Assembly: GCA_029718625.1 (NCBI GenBank)
Contig: CM056377.1
Coordinates: forward strand, 105,412,585-105,476,584
Reading direction: 5' to 3'
From: Synaphobranchus kaupii
Taxonomy: Eukaryota > Chordata > Actinopteri > Anguilliformes > Synaphobranchidae
DNA length: 64,000 nt
How positions within the stretch are numbered: position 1 is the first letter of the stretch; the number at the start of each line of letters is the position of its first letter. Made by a program: the position numbers and the translations under genes. A model generated the notes under the pieces. It ran no database searches. It worked only from the letters and a program-made list of their open reading frames with translations, and was not told where the DNA came from. Shown here one piece after another: positions 58,086 through 64,000 of this stretch.

Positions 58086-58766
58086 GTTCATTCATAAATG
58101 GCAAGGTCAGATCCCATTTGTCGCACCACAGTGTGAATACTCTCTTCCCAGTAATTACGGAGTTTACCAGGTCCTCCCCTTGGTGTCATATTTTTTAAAA
58201 GCACACGCACAGCGAGCTGTAGTACTGAGCCCGTCATAGTATTTTTTACTCTTTTCAGCAGCCTTTTGAGCACTTTTAGCTTCCTCCATGCCTTGTGTCC
58301 ATTTTTTCACATTGTCGCGTAAAACATTGGAATCTGACTCTGAACAGCATGTCAATTGGGAGCCTGGGTGTTCGCCCATATAGTAGGTAGAAAGGTTGAA
58401 TATCCTGTCACTTCACAACGTGTGCAATTATAGGCATACACTAGTTTATTCAGAGATTCTTTCCAGTTTGAGTTCTGTGCGTCAGTATGTGTCTTCAGAA
58501 TTTGCAACAGTGTCCTGTTCATACGTTTACCTGGCCATTCCCCATTGGGTGGTATGGTGTTGTTCTGGAACTGACGATGCCACTGAGTTTTTTTAGTTGG
58601 GTGAACAGTTGGTTTTCAAACTCCCCACCTTGGTCATGATGGATGCGAGAAGGGAATCCGAACTTAAGGGCAAAGTCATTGAGGATGAGGTTAGCAGCTG
58701 TTTTACCCGACTTGGATGTAGTAGAGTATGCTTGGGCAATGCACATGAAATGGTTGACGATTCCTG
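58086..58766 (-). pseudogene. Ty3/gypsy integrase remnant
   Basis: The frame 58519-58746 reads '[20 protein letters not shown]', then '[20 protein letters not shown]' with the second catalytic aspartate, and '[13 protein letters not shown]'. There a frameshift falls on the position of the catalytic glutamate. Reading resumes with '[15 protein letters not shown]', then 'NKLVYAYNCTRCEVTGYS', and ends with the C-terminal segment 'RVLLKNMTPRGGPGKLRNYW' (58088-58273). Integrase inserts retrotransposon cDNA into chromosomes in the nucleus. The zinc-binding N-terminus and first catalytic aspartate are gone because the deletion described at 58766 removed them. At least three frameshifts or stops are present. 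Inactive. Confidence 0.92.
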
Positions 58767-59520
58767 ATCCAGCCCTGCGCTATCAGGTCATGGAGGTACC
58801 TCTTCATCACCTGGTACAGCAGCTTGGGCACTGACATGCATATATGGGCATTTAAACACTAATTTGCAACCTTCCAATGCATCCAATGTCATTGTCTGAT
58901 TGGGAGACAGAATGGAACTCTTCTCTGAGCATCTGTTTTACTACCTGTCACTGATATTCATTCAGGTGGCTTAAATAAACAGGTGGATCCCATACCTCAT
59001 TAGTTGTGTTGGCATAGTCCGCAATCTGCACACAAGCATGATTTACTGTTGTTGTTGCAACTGGTGTTGCAACTTCTTTGCAGACATGTGTAGGTAAGAC
59101 TGTCATGATGGGTTGTACTGTGCAGATTAGAGTGTGTCCTGACAATGTCATGGTCAGTTGGGTTGGAGACATCAATGTTGATAACTAGTTAAGCCCCCTT
59201 TCCAATAGTCACAAGAGTGTCACAAAACTTTAGTCCTTCTGGCCACTGGGGAATCAAGTCCGTTTCAAGTATCATGGTCATGTTCTCTCTAAATGGCCTT
59301 GCAACTACACAACACTCAATTTGAATGGCACTGTGTTCTGGGACTACCATCCTCTATTTCTTTGTTTTTGCTGCATAGTCACATGTCTGATCTGTACTAA
59401 CAGTCTGAATGAATGCCCTTACTTTATTTTTTTGAGATTTGGGAAAGCTGTTCTCACCACGCTGTACTGTTTGGTCTTCTCAGTTTTAGTTAGAATGTGC
59501 TTGATGACATTGAAGCCTAT
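58766..59520 (-). pseudogene. Ty3/gypsy protease-RT linker and start of reverse transcriptase
   Basis: From 59520 downward the reading shows 'GFNVIKHILTKTEKTKQYSV', then a linker with 'SPTQLTMTLSGHTLICTVQP' (58948-59175 frame), and 'MLREE' followed by '[20 protein letters not shown]' near 58770-58830. This last segment is the typical beginning of the gypsy reverse transcriptase domain, before the fingers and palm. It is joined directly at about 58766 to integrase codons, so the palm with its YxDD box, RNase H and the integrase N-terminus are deleted. Several stops and frameshifts occur. The family protein copies RNA into cDNA in particles; this copy cannot. Confidence 0.8.
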
Positions 59521-59665
59521 TATGGGGTGAGATCCTTCATCACCAACACTGGAATAATGAGCTCTTTTGTTTGGTCTGTCTCAGAGGCAAGTCTGAAGGT
59601 AGTTTCAACCCACCCCAGGTATGGCATGTTAGTTCCATTTGCTGCAGCCAATGTCAAACTATCAG
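59480..59665 (-). pseudogene. Gypsy protease, second half (after the inserted LTR)
   Basis: Minus-strand 'SLTLAAANGTNMPYLGWVET' and 'TDQTKELIIPVLVMKD' continue the aspartic-protease domain interrupted at 60425-60438. Expected flap and C-terminal strand residues (W-E-T-F, IPVLV) are visible. The open frame 59520-59741 spans from the inserted LTR into the protease. The domain is cut by the 754-bp LTR, so no functional protease can be translated. Confidence 0.85.
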
Positions 59666-59670
59666 GTGAG

Positions 59671-60424
59671 TGTAAAGGGGATAGTTCGGAGGACCAGACG
59701 CAACAGTAGGGAATCGGAAAGTGCCCAGAAATGAGCACCACTAGAATGGAGAGAACTCCATAGGAGGGATGAAAAAGAAGAGAAACAGACTCCCTCTCTC
59801 ATGCAGAGAGAATAATTAGAGAGAGACTGGGAAAAGAGGAGAACAAAAAAAAAACCGCAAAACGGCGGGCGCAGGGCTCGTAGGCACGAGAGAGACACCT
59901 CACACTTTCAATAAGAGAGTGGGAAAATAAAGGAAAGGAAAACAGAGAAATAAGGATAAACAATAGCAACCCGGAACGGGCTCAAAGGCTTGAGCGTATA
60001 AAAACAGAAAGCAAAGAAAAGACCTCTTGCTCTCAATTCCAGAAAGCAGTAAGTAGAGAGGTAGAAATAAAAATGGCAAAGACTAAACTGTCTCAGCGGA
60101 ACTGGAAAAGAAAACCAAAACGAAGGACAGAAAGTGCAATAGAGAAAGAAAGAATCCTGAAGAAACTCTAATGCACTTAAGGCAAGTCCCACGTTATCCC
60201 AAGGCAATGCGATGGGGCAAAGTGGTCTCCTTAAGTACCTAAAACCTATACCGTACCGGCTTTCCTTGTCAAATGCGAGACAATATGGAAGCGCCGAGAC
60301 AGGAAGACGCAAGGTTTAAATAGCCGGCGGAAAGGTGGCGCAGAAAAACAAAAGAGTGAGTGCTAAAAGAGCGCTCCAAGACAGAGCGGACACAAAGTGG
60401 AGAGCAGGCAGAGAAACCATGACA
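59671..60424 (-). mobile_element. Solo LTR, 754 bp, inserted in the gypsy protease
   Basis: Plus-strand ends are 'TGTAAAGGGG' and 'AACCATGACA', flanked by GTGAG on both sides (59666-59670 and 60425-60429). Protease codons on each side are continuous in sense once this unit is excluded, which proves insertion. TG...CA ends plus a 5-bp duplication identify an LTR with its partner and internal region lost by recombination. On the minus strand 'GGCTATTTAAACC' (about 60314-60326) resembles a TATA region about 105 bp from the LTR start, so this is its likely orientation. The plus strand is strongly purine-rich. The 134-codon frame 59908-60312 has no domain. Confidence 0.9.
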
Positions 60425-60437
60425 GTGAGTCAAGGAT

Positions 60438-60557
60438 TTCAGTGAAACCCCTCAATCTTGCGGTTCTTAGGTATTCCTCTTTACCTTTCTCATCAATCAC
60501 GCAGACCTGGGAACCCGTGTCCCACAGAGCTTGAATTCTGTGGCTATGCAAGTACAT
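60438..60557 (-). pseudogene. Gypsy aspartic protease, first half
   Basis: Minus-strand 'HSHRIQALWDTGSQVCVIDE' carries the catalytic D-T-G triad (about 60513-60521), followed by 'EEYLRTARLRGFTEILDS' up to the point of the inserted LTR. Retroviral-type aspartic proteases act as dimers to process Gag-Pol. The ATG at 60557 is internal. Upstream codons in another frame ('KLPH' then 'LVNSVWLNVLA') hint at the residues just before the domain, so a frameshift lies near 60560. The order gag, MYND finger, protease fits a Ty3/gypsy polyprotein. Confidence 0.92.
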
Positions 60558-60685
60558 TCAACCAGACACTGTTGACCAACTAGTGGGGTAACTTTGCGGG
60601 GGTGGTTTGCATGAACTGGCAGTGGTATAATACAGGCATTTTATTTGTCACAATGATGCTCTCCATCTGAGTTTGACAGACAAGT

Positions 60686-60808
60686 ACAATTTCCCTTATG
60701 TTCACGTCAGTGCTGTTTTTGACATGCTTTAGAACAATACAGTGTTTTCTTACAGGATGAGCATTCTTTCAACCTTGCAGATGAGTTTACGCTGCCACAG
60801 TTTGCACA
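60686..60808 (-). pseudogene. MYND-type zinc finger of the gypsy Gag (one stop)
   Basis: Minus-strand reading: 'CANCGSVNSSARLKECSSCK' then 'KTLYCSKACQKQH', a TGA stop, 'REHKGNC'. The cysteine/histidine pattern is C-x2-C-x11-C-x2-C-x5-C-x3-C-x3-H-x3-H-x3-C, counting the TGA as one position. This is the MYND (C6HC) pattern, where a tryptophan usually stands between the first H and the next residues; TGG to TGA would explain the stop. It lies between capsid (ending about 60970) and protease (60557), exactly where a CCHC nucleocapsid knuckle usually is. MYND fingers normally bind proline-rich peptides, though here an RNA- or partner-binding role in Gag is only inference. No CCHC knuckle was seen in the element. 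Confidence 0.85.
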
Positions 60809-60810
60809 TA

Positions 60811-60966
60811 CAGTGAGCACCATAATTCATTGGACAGTGACACATTTTTTGTTATTTTGGTTCTGTACAATGGGTTTCTTCTCCTGATTTATTTTTCCAT
60901 AGAGTTCAATAGGAAAATGTGTCAGGAGAAAGAACCCTTAAAGTGATCCATCGATATCTATAGCAT
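60811..60966. mobile_element. Chimeric insertion: Tc1-like terminus joined to the hairpin module
   Basis: Begins 'CAGTGAGCACCATAATTCAT' after TA, as at 1352, but after about 57 bp switches directly to 'GGGTTTCTTCTCCTGATTTA' and the rest of the hairpin core, as at 4318. The insertion splits the gypsy gag from the MYND finger. It shows that the Tc1-type end and the hairpin module can travel as one unit with the intervening sequence deleted. Confidence 0.85.
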
Positions 60967-60969
60967 ACT

Positions 60970-61921
60970 ACATAATAGCACTTCTCCTGAGGTCTAGGTA
61001 TCTAATAGGAGCAGCTGCATGTCTATCTTAATACTGTCATTCTGGAAACCAGTGAGTACCGTGTGTAAAAATATCCTCTGAACTAAAGCTGGATCGTACT
61101 AGAGCCCTGATTCTGCCTCTTGGGACGCAAGCAGTACCTTCCGCTTCAGGTCCAGGACACGCATTGGAAAACTCCAGGGGGGTCTCTTCGCTGTGCTGTG
61201 CCTGAGAAGTAAGCTGCTTGTACAATTCTGTAGCACTCTTTTCCTGGAAATGAACTCAGTATACACCTGAGTATGGGAAGGGTTAAATTGTGGTTTCCTT
61301 CCTGGTAGCTGCATAACTGTAAGCCTGGGGAAATTAATCTAATCACAGCCTCTACTATTTCTATCTCAGGATAACCTCTATTCAGTCCATTCTCGATCTG
61401 ATGAGCCAGGCTTGAGAAGGTAAGCTTATCTTTTTGGCCTGGGTTGCCTATCTGACCAGAGATTTTAAAATCTTTGCGCCAAGGTGGGCTGAGTGACTGT
61501 GGCTGGATGTTAACTTAGGGCTGAATATTAATTTGGGGGGCTGGCAGTAGTTTAGAATTGGCGCTGAGCACCCTGAACAGTATTTACATTGATCAACTTC
61601 CTTTTGTTTCACTACAGTTTTCAACTCCTCTAGTTTCATTTCTCTATTTCCCTGTTATGGTCAAAGACAGTGACCAGTTCAGCAAGCTTGTCTTTCAACA
61701 ATAACAATTCTGACATGCATCCATCCTCTAATTTTGCCTCCTCATCGCTCTCAAGGTGTTTCACAATGTGAGTAATTAAGAATATGTGAGATTTGAGTCA
61801 CATTTTCTTTTTCCTCCCGATATTCCAAGAAAATTACTGATTTCTAAGAGGTTGTCTTTGGTCAAGGTGCAACCTCTCCTATCACATCTTCCTGCAGTTC
61901 GTCCTTCATCATTCTTGTCAT
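60970..61921 (-). pseudogene. Ty3/gypsy Gag (capsid) remnant
   Basis: A probable start at 61921 gives 'MTRMMKDELQEDVIG', then in shifted frames 'TKDNLLEISNFLGISGG', 'KMKLEELKTVV'-like helical sequence, and the capsid: 'KLTFSSLAHQIENGLNRGYP', 'VEAVIRLISPGLQLCSY', 'LYKQLTSQAQHSEETPLEFS', 'MRVLDLKRKVLLASQEAESG' and 'QNDSIKIDMQLLLLD'. These match the helical capsid core common to fish gypsy elements, which forms the particle shell in the cytoplasm. At least five frameshifts or stops break it. The 61921 start is chosen because it is the first Met in a Gag-like frame; upstream sequence looks like untranslated leader. Confidence 0.88.
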
Positions 61922-62145
61922 GTTTAGCAGAACAGGAGGGATTGTTGTCGAGGGCTGACTTTAAACTGAATGGTCTTCACTAATCTTGGTGTAGACCACA
62001 CTGTAGAACACCATCCACACTGTAGACTGCCTGGGTTGTGGTGTGGGGGATTAGCTGTATCAGAAGTCACCTGCTTGGTTGTGGACAGCGTACAGCTGAA
62101 CAGCCAGTCCAACTGTGCCTCTAAAAATCTAGCAGAAAGCCTTAA
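61922..62145 (-). other. Probable gypsy 5' leader
   Basis: Non-coding stretch upstream of the Gag start. No primer-binding site or LTR end could be recognised, and an inverted-repeat element begins at 62146. Confidence 0.35.
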
Positions 62146-62901
62146 GTTGATGATACACGGGCAATATTTTCAGGCAATATTGCCAGCAATATTGTACAAT
62201 ATTGCCAGCAATGGGCAATGGGTATGGGCCACTGTAGCAATGGGCAATGGGGCAATAACTGAAAAATAACTGAAAAAAGAATTTTTGCGGATCCTGTTTT
62301 TAACCTCTGTTTCAAACCTTTACCGTCATCTCACCACAAAGGTATATATGTGCCCGGAACGGCAAGAACCACAGCTTTCTGCCAATGTAATTCAATCGAC
62401 CGTATCTCTAAATTTTACGGAAGCATTCATGGATTTATTCACCAGTAAAGCAGGTGGTCTGATTAGGTATGCTGAGTAAAGTTAGCTTGCTAGCTAGCTA
62501 GTTAAAAGTCACTCGGTTCGTCAGTACGGCGGTGAGTAATAATACCAATTATTTACAATCAAAAGTCAAGAATACCATAACTTATGAAAAGTTGGTCTTT
62601 ATTTCAATATTACACTAATACATCAATATAACTTACCTGAGTAATAAATAAATAAAGTTATAAGAGATCAGTATCCCTTCGGTTTCCTCGCACCACTTGA
62701 CAGCCATTGTTGAAATTTATTTTTGGAAGACTCAGGTGTCATGTGACCCAAAATCTCATCTGTGATTGGATGGTAGCAAAATATTGCTTGCCTCGATCAA
62801 ACTTGTTCAGATATTGATTTGTCAATAGGAAAATTGCCAGCAATTATTGCCTGGCAATATTGCCGGCAATATTGCCTGAAAATATTAACCGTGTATCATC
62901 A
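62146..62901. mobile_element. Non-autonomous DNA transposon, 756 bp, with about 65-bp inverted ends
   Basis: The left end 'TGATGATACACGGGCAATAT' and right end 'ATATTAACCGTGTATCATCA' are complementary over about 65 bp. The arms contain iterated 'GGCAATATTGCC'-like palindromes that may be binding sites for a transposase. There is no transposase frame. Flanks (CCTTAAGT... and ...GCTTTAGTG) do not give an unambiguous target duplication; a Harbinger-like 3-bp target is possible but unproved. Confidence 0.85.
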
Positions 62902-64000
62902 GCTTTAGTGTTCGAGCACCTATCACCGACTGGGTTCGTGGAAAAACAGCAAAAAATGTAAACCTATTTGCAACTGTAAATTAAAGTGGGATAAATATCG
63001 GTAACACCCTGTACCTAGTTTTATTTTAAAAAAAGTCCTGAGGCTATTTTCTTCAGTACTTCCGCTATTTTTTAGCAAATGTGCCGGATGTCCGCCAGCT
63101 GTAGCATTAGCCGCCCACCCCTCACAATTAGTGCCGCAGTCTTCACAGTGGAGCCACTATAAGCCATAAATCAAGCATGCATTCAACTCTATGGTATTTT
63201 AGCTTCTCAAAAATAGGTCAATGATCCAATCTACTTGCCAATTTATTTTGTAACACAATATCTTCAACTGTGCCTTGTGGAAACACCTGAAGCTGACTAC
63301 AGTATACATGACAAAAAATCTTCATGAAAACACTCCATTGTTACAATATCTCATATTTAAAAAATGATGACGCATTAATTCAAAATGTTCTTTGCATTCG
63401 CTTGTTTACCATTAATATAAAACATTTTTCTCCTTGTTTTAATGCTAGTGATTAAACTTAAGTATAGCGATTTTATCAGCGTTTATTTTTAGTTGAAAGA
63501 AAAATGTGATATCCTAAAAAAATGGATGAAATCATATTTTATAATATTTTAATGTCAAACATTAACATTACTTTTCAGTGTTGTTTTTGTTCGTGGAAAA
63601 TCTGTACATTGTATTTCAGGAGAAGAGATAAAACCTTAGCCAAGGCTACGTTGTGTTATGCCCTGCATTGCAAATTTCACCAGAAGAGGGCACCGGTTTC
63701 CAAAATATAACTGCAATACTTACATAGCTATGCCCTTTATTTCTCTGAAGAGTATCTATATTTTGTGGCATTAAATACAAACACCTTGTGTACACTCCTT
63801 AACTGGACATTAAAAAGATGTGACAAAACTCCTATTTGTAAATATGTTTGTATGTCCAGCCAAAAGGTATGTGAAAAAACACAATAAAAAGCAATTCAGT
63901 TTATTTATTATACTATTTACTATAAATCCCATTTTGTCATTGTGATGGTGGTTGCATCATCATTACAATGGAGTTATTTGCTGGAACAAAAAAAAAAATT
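62902..64000. other. Non-coding DNA, no gene seen
   Basis: No 5' LTR of the gypsy element was found by comparison with 56428-58025. A CCAGAAGAGGGCAC motif (CTCF-like) lies at about 63680-63693. Otherwise AT-rich and featureless to the window edge. Confidence 0.45.

Noticed and set aside
59908..60312. 134-codon minus-strand frame rich in Phe, Leu and Tyr
   Set aside because: Lies wholly within the solo LTR, where the plus strand is purine-rich; the hydrophobic composition follows from that bias.
1..64000. CRISPR arrays, bacterial operons, phage or plasmid genes
   Set aside because: All tandem repeats are minisatellites or microsatellites without unique spacers; sequence character and elements are those of a vertebrate nuclear genome.
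62902..64000. 5' LTR of the gypsy element
   Set aside because: No segment resembling 56428-58025 was seen, and no primer-binding site adjoins the Gag leader.

Overview
The window reads as nuclear DNA of a ray-finned fish, probably a teleost. It is AT-rich and full of CA/TG, TA and homopolymer-C tracts, and it is littered with element families typical of fish: several Tc1-like transposons, palindromic MITEs, hAT elements with 8-bp target duplications, a decayed Ty3/gypsy retrotransposon and L1-, L2- and other LINE fragments. The L2 tail (a '...CGCTTTGGATAAAAGCG...' stem followed by TGTAA repeats) is of the type described for eel UnaL2 and its relatives. The species cannot be fixed from this. 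No protein-coding host gene, rRNA, complete tRNA or CRISPR array could be supported. Every recognisable protein segment belongs to a mobile element, and nearly all are broken.

Layout. 0-6.6 kb: a Tc1-like relic, a 1.9-kb composite inverted repeat carrying a 300-bp hairpin and a 126-bp minisatellite, a Tc1 deletion derivative with about 245-bp inverted repeats, and a palindromic MITE. 8.0-13.7 kb: a 1.53-kb LTR-like unit with a 5-bp target duplication, an L1 relic with a tRNA-like insert, and a Tc1 relic. 13.7-35.5 kb: quiet, AT-rich DNA with one L2 tail, small MITEs and microsatellites; it looks like a gene desert or long intron, and some blocks look like possible conserved noncoding DNA (inference only). 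35.5-45.7 kb: a 1.34-kb hAT element, a TTAA-flanked MITE, more quiet DNA, then repeated hairpin modules. 47.8-53.4 kb: a Tc1 deletion derivative with an open 165-codon transposase half, a TTAA-type MITE, an antisense LINE with a YADD reverse transcriptase, a piggyBac-like MITE, a retroelement C-terminal domain and another Tc1 relic. 55.1-58.0 kb: a hAT MITE with a perfect target duplication beside a Tc1 3' end, then a candidate gypsy LTR holding degenerate 239-bp repeats. 58.1-61.9 kb: the gypsy body on the minus strand. 62.1-62.9 kb: an inverted-repeat element with long, internally palindromic ends.

The most interesting object is the gypsy element. Its order on the minus strand is gag capsid, MYND-type zinc finger, protease, start of reverse transcriptase, integrase. 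The MYND finger stands where a CCHC knuckle would be expected. The reverse transcriptase palm and RNase H are missing, the protease is split by a 754-bp solo LTR with GTGAG target duplications, and gag is split by a chimeric hairpin insertion. The elements do not form a functional pathway; the window is a record of nested insertion, internal deletion and inverted-repeat formation.
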